Position numbers and translations under genes: made by a program. Positions 18,701 through 26,747 of a stretch of 64,000 bases of DNA are shown in pieces. Position 1 is the first letter of the stretch; every line of letters begins with the position of its first letter. The stretch comes from GWE2-40-63 sp050179685 (GTDB lineage Bacteria; Bacteroidota; Bacteroidia; Bacteroidales; SZUA-534): NCBI GenBank assembly GCA_050179685.1, contig JBFXEW010000013.1:57880-121879 (forward strand). Direction: 5' to 3'. Under the pieces are notes generated by a model, which saw only the letters and a program-made list of their open reading frames with translations, ran no database searches and was not told the origin of the DNA.

Positions 18701-19441
18701 TGAAGAGTTGTACCAGTCGGCACTTTCAGGCACATCGGTTTGTTCACCCCAGGTTTGCGGCGATGCGGGTGGCAGGTCACAGTAAAAATCATAAAAGCTG
18801 AGCATGGTTCCGCCAATCATGCTCAGGTACCTGGCACCGGAAGCGTATGAAACCATTGACATAGCCGGGATGGGTGTAAATCCAACCAGGCGATCGGGCC
18901 CGTATTTTTTAATGGTATAAATATTTGCAGCAGCAATAATTTCGTTTACTTCACTCCAATCGGCACGGACCATGCCGCCTAATCCGCGTTCGGCCTTGTA
19001 TTTTTTCGAAATTTCGGCATTGTTCATAAGGCTTTCCCAGGCCTTTACAGGATCGTTCAGTTCAGCTTTGGCATTGCGATAGGCTTTTACGAGTGCAGCA
19101 CGAATCATGGGATATTTTACCCGGTTGGCACTATAAAGATACCAGGAATAACTGGCACCACGCGGACAACCCCGTGGTTCGTGATTGGGTAACCCAGGAC
19201 GAGTTTCAGGATAATCGGTTTGCTGAATTTCCCAGGTTACCAGTCCGTTTTTTACATAGATTTTCCACGAACAGGAACCCGTACAGTTAACGCCATGGGT
19301 GGAACGTACCACCTTGTCGAACTGCCAGCGGTTTCGGTAAAAATGTTCCCAGTCGCGGTTTTCATCGGTAAGTACAGAATGTTTATCCTGACTTTTTGTT
19401 ACATTTTTACTGAAGTAAATAAATTTATTTAAAAGGTTCAT
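15719..19441 (-). CDS. narG: Respiratory nitrate reductase alpha subunit (molybdopterin)
   Basis: The 1240-residue catalytic subunit reducing nitrate to nitrite with bis-MGD molybdenum. The N-terminal FS0 cluster site is seen as HGVNCTGSCSW and the later RGCPRGASYSWY, with one His and three Cys as ligands. Typical NarG blocks follow, such as DFYCDLPPASPQTWGEQTD and, near the C terminus, PHNKWTIHSSW. No twin-arginine leader precedes the body in the NapA manner, so a cytoplasmic NarG-type enzyme is indicated. It begins 38 bases after narK. Confidence 0.97.
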   Translation of the reverse strand: MNLLNKFIYFSKNVTKSQDKHSVLTDENRDWEHFYRNRWQFDKVVRSTHGVNCTGSCSWKIYVKNGLVTWEIQQTDYPETRPGLPNHEPRGCPRGASYSWYLYSANRVKYPMIRAALVKAYRNAKAELNDPVKAWESLMNNAEISKKYKAERGLGGMVRADWSEVNEIIAAANIYTIKKYGPDRLVGFTPIPAMSMVSYASGARYLSMIGGTMLSFYDFYCDLPPASPQTWGEQTDVPESADWYNSSFLMLWGSNVPLTRTPDSPFYTQVRYKGTKTINISPDYNDAAKFADLWIKPKQGTDAALGMAMGHVILKEFYLENKIPYFEEYARQYTDLPFLVRIEKENGRYVAGRVLRASDLKNNLSEEKSAEWKPLLLDEKSDTFVIPNGTIGSRWDQSQKWNLELKDVVSGEDIQPRLSVIEKHDEVFDVSFPFFGGSTYKHEHFNASEHADIITRKVPVKKSTDGAFHYCTVFDLMVANYGISRGFDDKNSASSYEQNLPYTPAWQEQITGVPASQIISTARQFAENAAKTKGKSMIIIGAGVNHWFHTDMIYRSAINMLVFCGCVGQSGGGWAHYVGQEKLRPQTGWLPLAFGLDWNRPPRQMNTTSFFYMHTDQWRYEKVGLSELISPLANKQEWNAKSMIDCNVKAERMGWLPSSPQLSENPLDLARQAEREGKDAETFITEKLKSGELNIASEDPDNPKNFPRNLFVWRSNLLGSSAKGMEYFMKHLLGTQNSVFGDDLKINGQQLPQEVKWHDQAPEGKLDLLVTIDYRMSTTTLHSDIILPAATWYEKNDLSTSDMHPFIHPFSKAVDPVWEARSDWDIFKGLAKRFSELTANYLGEEKDIVLLPLQHDSPMELSETTHGEDWKETGSELKPGKNMSKIIEIVRNYPETYHRFTTLGPLMAKAGNGAKGISWNTEKEVELLKLLNKTSENKGETHGLARIETDIQATEIILTLAPETNGEVAVKAWEALSKSTGRSHRHLAESREDEKIRYKDLRAQPRKIITSPIWSGVDSEEVSYNAGYTNVHELIPWRTLTGRQTTYQDHPWMIAFGENMVCYKPPINTKSVQQVLNKLNKSDEYLIINMMTPHNKWTIHSSWSDNLLMLTLGRGGPVVWMSEKDAAKINLIDNDWVEVFNSNGATVARLIISQRVPENALIMYHNQERTVNMPVNQINGNRGGVHNSVERISLKPTHMIGGYAQLSYSFNYYGTIGSNRDEFVIIRKLNKVEWKDEASD

Positions 19442-19479
19442 AATTGCCGTTTTTTGGTTTTTCTACAAAGTACAAAATT

Positions 19480-20766
19480 CTAATCAATGCTTGTTGACTG
19501 ATTCTCTTTTTTATTAATTAGCACGTAAATTATTACAAGATTAACAAGCGAAAGTATTACAAAAACAATAAAACCCCGGGCATAGCCAACCGTTCCGAGT
19601 TTTCCGGCAATGGCTCCCATAATAGGAGGTAATGCAAAACCACCGAAAGCTCCAAGGCCGCCAATCCAGCCGGCTGCACCACCTACAGCCTTTGGAACAT
19701 AGACCGGTACCAGCTTAAAGATGGCAGCATTTGCAATACCCATTCCAATTGCTAACAACACAACAACCAAAATGCTAAACAAGATATTGGATGAAAAAGA
19801 TAAGACAGCAGCGGTAACCAGAATTGTAAACATGGAAAGTAAGGCTACTTTTTCGCCACCAAATTTATCTGCTAATTTTCCTCCGTAAACCCGCATAAGC
19901 GAAGCAAGTATTGAAAAAATCGCAGTGAACAGTCCAGCTTTTATGGGTGAGAAATGTTGAAATTCACTCCAGTAGGTAGGAAACCATGCGGTTAGCGCAA
20001 TAAACCCACCAAATGTAGTAAAATAAAGAACAATCAGTGCCCAAGTATTCGTGATCTTAATCGAATTTAAAAGACTATCAATAACACCTCCGTTAGGAAA
20101 TAATTCCTGGCCTTTATCCTGAGCTTTCTTTTTGGCTTCATCAGCTGATAAGCCCTTTTTTCGGTATTGAAAATAATAAGCATTTACCCCGACTACTCCA
20201 TAAAACACAGTCCCTAAAAGTAAAAACAGAAACCATGCAAAATAAGCGGATATAAAACTATAATAGGCTAAAAAAATGGGTAACACCAACGAAAAAACGC
20301 CTGGAGCCAGATTTCCCAGGCCCCCAAAAGTTCCGAGGGCTATACCTTGTTTATTGCGCGGAAACCAATAAGAAGTCTGGCCTATTCCAACTGAGAAAGT
20401 AGCAATACCACTTCCACTAAGAAACCCAAAAAACAAAACCAATCCGTACATACCTTCCATTCCATCAGGGTAAGAAGTATGTAAAATTAAAGTTACACCT
20501 CCTAAACCTATTAAGCTGAGTAGCATTAAAACGAGAAAAGGTTTTTTTCCTCCGGTTGTTTCAACCCAAGCACCAAAGGGAATTCTAAGCAATGAACCCG
20601 AAAGTGCCGGTATGGCAATTAATAATCCCAACATTGCCGGGCTTAAATCCATGGCTTCTTTGAACTTTATGGCTGTTGGACCATAGAGCGCCACTGCTGC
20701 AAAGCCAAAAAAGAAACCGAGTGTAGTCCCAACCAGACCTCTTTGACTATTTCCTTTTATTTCCAT
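19480..20766 (-). CDS. narK: NarK-type nitrate/nitrite MFS transporter
   Basis: A 428-residue major facilitator with about 12 transmembrane helices. The nitrate-porter region contains GFLSGSGIATFSVGIGQTSYWFPRNKQG (conserved Gly-rich helix followed by WFPRxxQG), and LGGLGNLAPGVF follows. As the first gene of the nar operon it would import nitrate or exchange it for nitrite. It is a single-domain NarK rather than a NarK1-NarK2 fusion. A CRP/FNR-like palindrome lies 46 bases upstream. Confidence 0.9.
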   Translation of the reverse strand: MEIKGNSQRGLVGTTLGFFFGFAAVALYGPTAIKFKEAMDLSPAMLGLLIAIPALSGSLLRIPFGAWVETTGGKKPFLVLMLLSLIGLGGVTLILHTSYPDGMEGMYGLVLFFGFLSGSGIATFSVGIGQTSYWFPRNKQGIALGTFGGLGNLAPGVFSLVLPIFLAYYSFISAYFAWFLFLLLGTVFYGVVGVNAYYFQYRKKGLSADEAKKKAQDKGQELFPNGGVIDSLLNSIKITNTWALIVLYFTTFGGFIALTAWFPTYWSEFQHFSPIKAGLFTAIFSILASLMRVYGGKLADKFGGEKVALLSMFTILVTAAVLSFSSNILFSILVVVLLAIGMGIANAAIFKLVPVYVPKAVGGAAGWIGGLGAFGGFALPPIMGAIAGKLGTVGYARGFIVFVILSLVNLVIIYVLINKKENQSTSID

Positions 20767-20811
20767 AAATAAAATTTTTTTTTGTAAAAATACGAAAACA
20801 GCTTAGTACTA

Positions 20812-20829
20812 TTGTAACAAATGTTACAA
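20812..20829 (-). promoter_or_regulatory. CRP/FNR-family operator upstream of the nar operon
   Basis: TTGTAACAAATGTTACAA is a perfect 7-base inverted repeat with a 4-base spacer, beginning 46 bases before the narK start. The shape is that of CRP/FNR-superfamily sites, including HcpR-like regulators of nitrogen-oxide respiration in Bacteroidota. A TATTTTTA -7-like box lies downstream around 20792-20785, which would place the operator near -40, as for an activator. The regulator itself is not in the window. Confidence 0.65.
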
Positions 20830-21068
20830 GAATGAATATTTATGTAATATCTAAAATATTTTATCGTATTGTAATGTTTACCACAACATCCTAAGAAACT
20901 GATAATAACAGCCACAAATACTTCCTTTGTATTCTATCGGAATACCTGCACTTGTCTTATTTTTCTATTTGAATGAAAACTAATTAGATGTGATGAAATT
21001 GAATACATTATTTGCTTCTACTTTAAGCTTGTAGTCTAATTAATCCGGTTTCCTTTTTTCAAAAAACC
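20830..21068. other. Intergenic region between divergent nar and TPP-controlled units
   Basis: About 240 bases between the nar operator and the promoter of the TonB receptor. It is AT-rich and holds no recognisable gene or further palindrome. Confidence 0.4.
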
Positions 21069-21098
21069 TTTGGCATTTATAAAAAACCTTTACCTTTG
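21069..21098 (+). promoter_or_regulatory. Bacteroidota-type promoter of the TPP-regulated receptor
   Basis: TTTG at 21069-21072 (-33 box) and TACCTTTG at 21091-21098 (-7 box, consensus TAnnTTTG) are separated by 18 bases. Transcription would start near 21104, just before the riboswitch P1 stem. Confidence 0.78.
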
Positions 21099-21110
21099 TT
21101 TCGAAATTTA

Positions 21111-21204
21111 CAATGGGGGTGCCTTATAATTACGGGCTGAGATCATACCCTTTGAACCTGATACGGGTAATGCCGACGCAGGGAATAAGAAAAATCTCCC
21201 ATTG
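21111..21204 (+). ncRNA. TPP riboswitch (THI element)
   Basis: The conserved thi-box core is complete: GGGGTGCC, GGGCTGAGATCATACCC, TTTGAACCTGAT, then ACGGGTAATGCCGACGCAGGGAA. The closing P1 stem pairs CAATGGG (21111-21117) with CCCATTG (21198-21204). It lies in the leader of the TonB-dependent receptor and would reduce its expression when thiamin pyrophosphate is plentiful. About 215 bases separate it from the start codon; the expression platform was not resolved. Confidence 0.95.
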
Positions 21205-21419
21205 CAATAAATTATTTAACCGGCTTTTAAGCTTAGGGTTGCTAAACTATTGCAAATGGAAACACCAAAAGGTGATTCTGTTTGCATGCCTGCCAGCCTG
21301 AAGCCCAGGCCTTAAAATTATTGTAATGAACCGGATCAGTACTGCGATTACTTTAACAGACAAACAAACATGTTTTGACAGCTCTGTCCAATCAAGGTCT
21401 GATCAAAATCTTTAAAAAG

Positions 21420-23864
21420 ATGAAAAAAACAACAACACTTGTCATGTTACTTGCCTGGGCCATGCTGGCACAGGCGCAGTTTTTAATCAAAGGCACAGTT
21501 ACCGATGCACAGGGTCTCCCCCTGGTTGGCGCTGCCATACAGATACAGGGAACCCTGGCCGGTACGGTAAGCAATGCCGATGGCGTTTTTCAACTGAAAG
21601 GCATCCACAAAGGAACACACGAGCTAAGTGCTTCGTACCTGGGTTACGAAAAACAAAGCCTGAGCCTTAATGTAACAAAGGATACCACAGTAGCCTTTAT
21701 GCTGCCTGCCTTAGCCATTATGGCCGACGAGGTAATTGTAAAAAGCACCCGCGCCAGCGACCAGGCTCCGGGAACTTACACCAACCTGAGTAAAAACCAA
21801 ATTAGTGAGCAAAACCTGGGACAGGATTTGCCTTACATCCTGAGCATGAGCCCCTCGGTGGTTGCCAGTTCCGATGCCGGCACAGGCATTGGCTATACCG
21901 GATTTCGCATCCGGGGAACCGATGCCAACCGCATTAATGTTACCGTAAACGGAATTCCCCTGAACGATGCCGAATCGCATGGCGTTTTTTGGGTGAACAT
22001 GCCCGATTTTACCAGCTCTATCGACAACATACAGGTTCAGCGGGGCGTGGGAACATCGACCAACGGGGCAGCGGCTTTTGGCGCAACCATCAACATGCAG
22101 ACCAACACCCTCAACGAAGAAGCTTACGCAGAAATAGCCTCATCGGCGGGCTCGTTCAGCACTTTTAAAAACACCGTGAAGGTAGGCAGTGGATTGCTTA
22201 ACGACCACTTTGCCTTTGATGCCCGCTTATCAAAAATCACTTCCGATGGATTTGTTGACCGCGCTTTCAGCGATTTACAATCATATTACCTCTCTGGAGC
22301 TTATTATGCTGAAAAGACCCTGATTAAAGTGAATGTGTTTTCGGGAGCCGAAACCACTTACCAGGCCTGGAATGGCGTGCCCAAAGTGCGCCTCGAAAGC
22401 GATTATGAAGGCATGCAGCGCTACGAAGACCATGGGTTATACTCGCCTGAGGAGACCCAACAAATGATGGCCTCGGACCCCCGTACCTACAACCTGTACA
22501 CCTACAAAAACGAAACCGACAACTACCAGCAGGATCACTACCAGCTTTTCTTTTCGCAACAATTAAACCCGAAGCTCAACCTTAATGCGGCCTTACACTA
22601 CACCTACGGACGGGGTTACTACGAACAATACAAAGCCGACGAGGATTTTGAAGACTATGCCATGCCCCTTGTAATTGTAGTGAACGACACCATTACCAGC
22701 AGTAATTTAATCCGTCAAAAATGGCTCGACAACGATTTTTACGGAGCAGTGGCCTCATTGAATTACAAAAGCAGTACACTCGATGCATCGCTGGGAGGCG
22801 GCGCCAACCGTTACGACGGACGGCATTACGGAACCATTATCTGGGCACAGCACATGGGCTCGCTCGAAAAAGACTATGAATGGTACCGAAACACCGGAAC
22901 CAAAACCGACTGGCACACTTATGCCAAAGCCAACCTGCAACTTAACAAGGCCTTTTCACTTTATGTTGATGCACAATACCGCCACATAAGCCACGATATT
23001 GTTGGTATAGACGACGATTTACGCGATATTGGACAAAGCCATCAGTTCAGCTTTTTCAATCCCAAAGCCGGAATAAAAATAAAACCGGGAAAACAATCCG
23101 AAGCTTATGTGTATTATGCCCGGGCCAGTCGTGAACCCAACCGCAGCGCCTTTACCGACATTGGTCCCGGACAGACCATTCCAAAAGCCGAACACCTGCA
23201 CGATATCGAAGCCGGATATACCTTCCACAACACCAACATGCAACTGGGGGCTAATATCTATTACATGGCTTACCTCGACCAACTGGTACTTACCGGACAG
23301 ATTAACGATGTGGGTTCGGCTATTATGACCAACGTTGACCGCAGTTACCGCCGGGGTATTGAACTTATGGGAAAACTTACCCTTACCGAATTCTTTAGCT
23401 GGGACCTGAACCTGAGTCTGAGTGAGAATAAAATCCTCGATTTTACCGAATACATCGACAATTGGGACACCTGGAGTCAGGAAAGCATTAACCGGGGCAA
23501 AACCGATATTGCTTTTTCGCCCAATGTGGTTTTTAACAGTCTGCTCCGGGTTTCGCCCGTCAAGAACCTGACCCTGGGACTGTCGAGTCAATATGTGGGC
23601 AGGCAATACATCGACAACACCCAAAGCACCGACCGCATGCTCGATGCTTATCTGGTAAACAACCTGCAAATACACTATACGCTTAAGCCGGCTTTTGCCG
23701 ATGCGCTTACCTTCAGTTTACTGATAAACAACCTGGATAATTATCACTACGAAACCAATGCCTGGGTTTACAGTTATTTACTTGGTGGGGAGCGGTATGC
23801 CATGGATGGCTATTTTCCGCAGGCGGGAACTCACTTTTTAGCGGGTGTAACCTTGCGGTTCTAG
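21420..23864 (+). CDS. TonB-dependent outer-membrane receptor, probably for thiamin or a precursor
   Basis: An 814-residue receptor. A signal peptide ends at about residue 20 (AWAMLAQAQ), followed by a carboxypeptidase-regulatory-like domain (IKGTVTDAQGLPLVGA to ASYLGYE), a plug domain (~105-220, with FRIRGTDANRINVTVNGIPLNDAESHGVFW split across its core) and a 22-strand-type barrel ending in LRF. The ATG at 21420 is preceded by AAAGA and directly precedes a typical signal peptide; a frame from 21375 would add 15 residues ahead of it. The TPP riboswitch in the leader implies thiamin-related uptake powered by TonB. The transported compound is inferred only from that control. Confidence 0.88.
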   Translation: MKKTTTLVMLLAWAMLAQAQFLIKGTVTDAQGLPLVGAAIQIQGTLAGTVSNADGVFQLKGIHKGTHELSASYLGYEKQSLSLNVTKDTTVAFMLPALAIMADEVIVKSTRASDQAPGTYTNLSKNQISEQNLGQDLPYILSMSPSVVASSDAGTGIGYTGFRIRGTDANRINVTVNGIPLNDAESHGVFWVNMPDFTSSIDNIQVQRGVGTSTNGAAAFGATINMQTNTLNEEAYAEIASSAGSFSTFKNTVKVGSGLLNDHFAFDARLSKITSDGFVDRAFSDLQSYYLSGAYYAEKTLIKVNVFSGAETTYQAWNGVPKVRLESDYEGMQRYEDHGLYSPEETQQMMASDPRTYNLYTYKNETDNYQQDHYQLFFSQQLNPKLNLNAALHYTYGRGYYEQYKADEDFEDYAMPLVIVVNDTITSSNLIRQKWLDNDFYGAVASLNYKSSTLDASLGGGANRYDGRHYGTIIWAQHMGSLEKDYEWYRNTGTKTDWHTYAKANLQLNKAFSLYVDAQYRHISHDIVGIDDDLRDIGQSHQFSFFNPKAGIKIKPGKQSEAYVYYARASREPNRSAFTDIGPGQTIPKAEHLHDIEAGYTFHNTNMQLGANIYYMAYLDQLVLTGQINDVGSAIMTNVDRSYRRGIELMGKLTLTEFFSWDLNLSLSENKILDFTEYIDNWDTWSQESINRGKTDIAFSPNVVFNSLLRVSPVKNLTLGLSSQYVGRQYIDNTQSTDRMLDAYLVNNLQIHYTLKPAFADALTFSLLINNLDNYHYETNAWVYSYLLGGERYAMDGYFPQAGTHFLAGVTLRF

Positions 23865-23878
23865 AAAAAACATAAAAG

Positions 23879-23921
23879 AAACACCGGCATAAAACTTCAC
23901 GGTTTATTGCCGGTGTTTTTC
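23879..23921. terminator. Bidirectional terminator between receptor and AraC gene
   Basis: AACACCGGCA pairs with TGCCGGTGTT, with a T run on the plus strand and A-rich bases ahead of the left arm, so it can serve both convergent genes. Confidence 0.8.
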
Positions 23922-23936
23922 TTCCTAAAACGGAAC

Positions 23937-24842
23937 TCAATCCTTGTTTCTTCCGCTATAACGCATGCGGAATTTCACCGGCGTGATGCCGTTCTCCTTT
24001 TTAAAGCATTTGATAAAGTAATTGCCGTCGCCAAAGCCGGTATCACCGGCAATTTCAGACACCGACAAGTCGGTTTCGCGCAAAAGTTTACGCGATTTTT
24101 GCAGGCGAATCTGCATCAGGTAATTGCTGGGCGATGAACCCACCGCTTTTTTAAAGATGCGTTGAAAATTACGGGTGCTCATAAAAGCCATATCGGCCAA
24201 CTCATCGAGGTAGATTTTATCGGCAAAATTCAGTTCCATAAAATCAATTACTTTACCGATGCGAACCAAGGCCTTGGCTTCAGTAGCATCGAGGCTTGAA
24301 TAGTGACGCGAAAGCAGAATAATCAATTCTTCGAGCCGGTTCTTAAGAATGAGCCGGTAGCCTTCCTGCTGCTTATTGAATTCGAGTATCATGGAATTGA
24401 GCAGAATCTCAATCTTAGCCAGCTCGCTACGCACCAAATGCAGCTTATTCTTAAAGTGATGCCAGGCGCGGTATTGCGATTCGAGGAAAAACAAGGCGCG
24501 GTAGCCCTCAAGCAAACGAACTTCGTTCGATATCAGCGGATTGTTTTTGCGATCGCTATACATTACATTCACAATCTCCACCCCTTCGGTATCTTTGAAA
24601 AAATGTTTCTGGTGCCCCTGCAATACAAAAACATCGCCGGCCGAAACAGCGTATTCCTGCTCTTCGATAACCTGGGTTCCTTTTCCTTTTACAATAAAAG
24701 CAATTTCAGTAAAGTCGTGGTAATGTTCAATCTCCGTTAAATCGTCGGCATGCGAAATATTTTGAAACTTATCGACCCGACGAATGCCCAAAGGAAAGTC
24801 GTCGTGTAAAAAATAATTGGAACCAAGTGCTTTAACGGCCAT
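23937..24842 (-). CDS. AraC-family transcriptional regulator with cupin sensor domain
   Basis: A 301-residue regulator. The N-terminal cupin-like domain shows HYHDFTEIAFIVKGKG (~40-55) and SAGDVFVLQGHQKHF (~67-81). The C terminus has the double helix-turn-helix, with DKIYLDELADMAFMSTRNFQRIFKKAVG (~218) and DLSVSEIAGDTGFGDGNYFIKCFKKENGITP (~262) in family register. Layout and length fit RhaS/AraC sugar regulators. It lies downstream of and parallel to the xylose genes, so control of that operon is plausible but unproven. A TATTTTTG -7-like box lies at 24879-24872 on the minus strand. A terminator separates it from the transporter gene. Confidence 0.85.
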   Translation of the reverse strand: MAVKALGSNYFLHDDFPLGIRRVDKFQNISHADDLTEIEHYHDFTEIAFIVKGKGTQVIEEQEYAVSAGDVFVLQGHQKHFFKDTEGVEIVNVMYSDRKNNPLISNEVRLLEGYRALFFLESQYRAWHHFKNKLHLVRSELAKIEILLNSMILEFNKQQEGYRLILKNRLEELIILLSRHYSSLDATEAKALVRIGKVIDFMELNFADKIYLDELADMAFMSTRNFQRIFKKAVGSSPSNYLMQIRLQKSRKLLRETDLSVSEIAGDTGFGDGNYFIKCFKKENGITPVKFRMRYSGRNKD

Positions 24843-24921
24843 GCTTTACTTTTTATGTTTCGATAAATCTACAAAAATAAACACGAAACCCTTGCTCCTG
24901 ATTTATGATTACCCGATTTAT

Positions 24922-24951
24922 TAAAAAGAAAATGCCTGCTGGCGCAGGCAC
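24922..24951 (-). terminator. Terminator after the xylose transporter gene
   Basis: TGCCTGC and GCAGGCA pair around a 4-base loop; on the minus strand the stem is followed by TTTTCTTTTT. It ends the xyl operon before the AraC gene. Confidence 0.8.
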
Positions 24952-25068
24952 TTTCCACTAAACCTAAACCAAATAAATTAAAGAAAAAACTTGGTGAATG
25001 CTGGGTTTACGCAACTTACAGCCTACCTTTAATCTAAAATTTATCTAAAACCTATTGAGAAAAACCTA

Positions 25069-26460
25069 TTATTTTTTCCAAAACTGTTCAATTTCCTCCA
25101 GTGTTTTTCCTTTGGGCTCGGGAACCATCTTCCACACAAACAGGAACGACAGCACACTCATTAAGCCATAAAAACTGTAGGTTAATCCGCCACTAAACTC
25201 CATCATCGACGGATAAGTTGACGATATAAAATAGTTGGCTGCCCATTGTGCAGCAACAGCCACTGCTACTGCTTTACCCCGTATTTTATTGGGGAAAATC
25301 TCAGAAATAAGCACCCAACAAATGGGTCCCCACGACATCATAAACGAAGCAGTGTAAATAATGATAAAAACCAGGGTGCTGGTTCCCACAATATTCATAA
25401 ACGACAAGGCTCCAATGGCAAACATACCAATAGCCATACCCACCGAACCAATCATCAGCAGTGGTTTACGCCCCAGTTTGTCGACGGTTAAGATGGCAAA
25501 CACGGTAAATACCACATTTACCAAACCCATTACAACAGTTTGCATCATGGAGGCATCTTTACCTGCTCCCATGCTTTCAAAAATACGGGGTGCGTAGTAT
25601 AGAGCCACATTAATTCCTACAAACTGCTGAAATACCGAAAGCAAAATTCCGATAATTATTACTGTTTTCCCATACGACCACAGGTTGCCCGAATGATTTT
25701 GAATGGTACTTTTTATTTCACTCAGAATGCTTTGCGCCCTTTGTTGACCATTAATGCGGGTCAGAATGGTAAGGGCTTTATCATCTTTATCGTTTAGCGA
25801 CAGGTAACGGGGTGTTTCAGGGACAAAAAACAGCAAAATGCCAAACAAACCGGCGGGAATTGCTTCTGAAAGAAACATACGGCGCCATCCAATGGAATTA
25901 ATCCATTCAAGGCTTTGCCCGTTGGCTATGCCCCAGTTTACAAAATAAACCACCAGCATTCCAAAGATTATGGCAAACTGGTTTAACGACACCAGCCTTC
26001 CTCGAATATTTGCCGGAGCAATTTCGCCAATATACATGGGCACCACGGCTGAGGCCAGGCCTACACCAATTCCACCGATAATACGGTACAAATTAAAAGT
26101 AAGCAATAAACCCATGGTTGGTTCACCGTAGGTAAAGAATAAAGTTTCGGGGAAAGCAGAACCCAGAGCCGAAAAGAAAAACAAAGCAGCTGCCAGCATC
26201 AGTGAATTTCGCCGACCGTAGCGCCGTGCTAACAGGCCAGAAATTGCTCCTCCGATTATGCAGCCTATTAAGGCGCTCGATGTAGTGGCTCCATGAACCA
26301 GGGTACTTAGGTTAAGCCCTTCGATAAGATAAGCCTGGATGGATTTTTCAGCCCCTGATATTACAGCGGTATCGTAACCGAAAAGCAAACCCCCCAGCGT
26401 AGCAACCAAAGTAATTCCAAACACATAGAACTTGCTTCCTTCTGAACTATTTTTGATCAT
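25069..26460 (-). CDS. xylE: Sugar porter MFS transporter, xylose/H+ symporter type
   Basis: A 463-residue transporter with about 12 transmembrane helices in the sugar-porter family. Signatures seen are GGLLFGYDTAVISGA in helix 1, ARRYGRRNSL between helices 2 and 3, PETPRYL before the central loop, DKLGRKPLL in the second half, and the C-terminal PEPKGKTLEEIE. The start at ATG 26460 gives MIKNSSEGSKFYVFG; a longer frame to 26496 adds 12 residues without an expected sequence. Its place behind xylB and xylA supports D-xylose as substrate. A hairpin and a 287-base gap separate it from xylA, so it may have partly independent expression. Confidence 0.85.
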   Translation of the reverse strand: MIKNSSEGSKFYVFGITLVATLGGLLFGYDTAVISGAEKSIQAYLIEGLNLSTLVHGATTSSALIGCIIGGAISGLLARRYGRRNSLMLAAALFFFSALGSAFPETLFFTYGEPTMGLLLTFNLYRIIGGIGVGLASAVVPMYIGEIAPANIRGRLVSLNQFAIIFGMLVVYFVNWGIANGQSLEWINSIGWRRMFLSEAIPAGLFGILLFFVPETPRYLSLNDKDDKALTILTRINGQQRAQSILSEIKSTIQNHSGNLWSYGKTVIIIGILLSVFQQFVGINVALYYAPRIFESMGAGKDASMMQTVVMGLVNVVFTVFAILTVDKLGRKPLLMIGSVGMAIGMFAIGALSFMNIVGTSTLVFIIIYTASFMMSWGPICWVLISEIFPNKIRGKAVAVAVAAQWAANYFISSTYPSMMEFSGGLTYSFYGLMSVLSFLFVWKMVPEPKGKTLEEIEQFWKK

Positions 26461-26670
26461 TATTTGTGGGTTTAAATAATTACAAAAAAGATACAAAATG
26501 CAGTATTGGAACCTCTTACTTTAACCTAAAACGGCTGACTGGATTAAGAAACCCCAACACTGCACATTAACTATACTATTTGTTAACCTAAACCTAAACC
26601 GACCTTTTTGCTACGCTCCAGAAAATAACAAAAAAAGCCCATCAAATTATCTATTGTTAAAGAAACAGTG

Positions 26671-26703
26671 AAACCTTCGGGTCTTTTACATCCCGAAGGT
26701 TTT
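26671..26703 (-). terminator. Hairpin between xylA and the transporter gene
   Basis: AAACCTTCGGG pairs perfectly with CCCGAAGGTTT (11 bases) around a 10-base loop, 45 bases after the xylA stop. The T run on the minus strand is short, so it may be a partial terminator or a transcript-stabilising hairpin that gives uneven operon expression. Confidence 0.55.
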
Positions 26704-26747
26704 GTACAAAATGATGCAATGAACGTTGGCTTTACGCCAGGTATATT

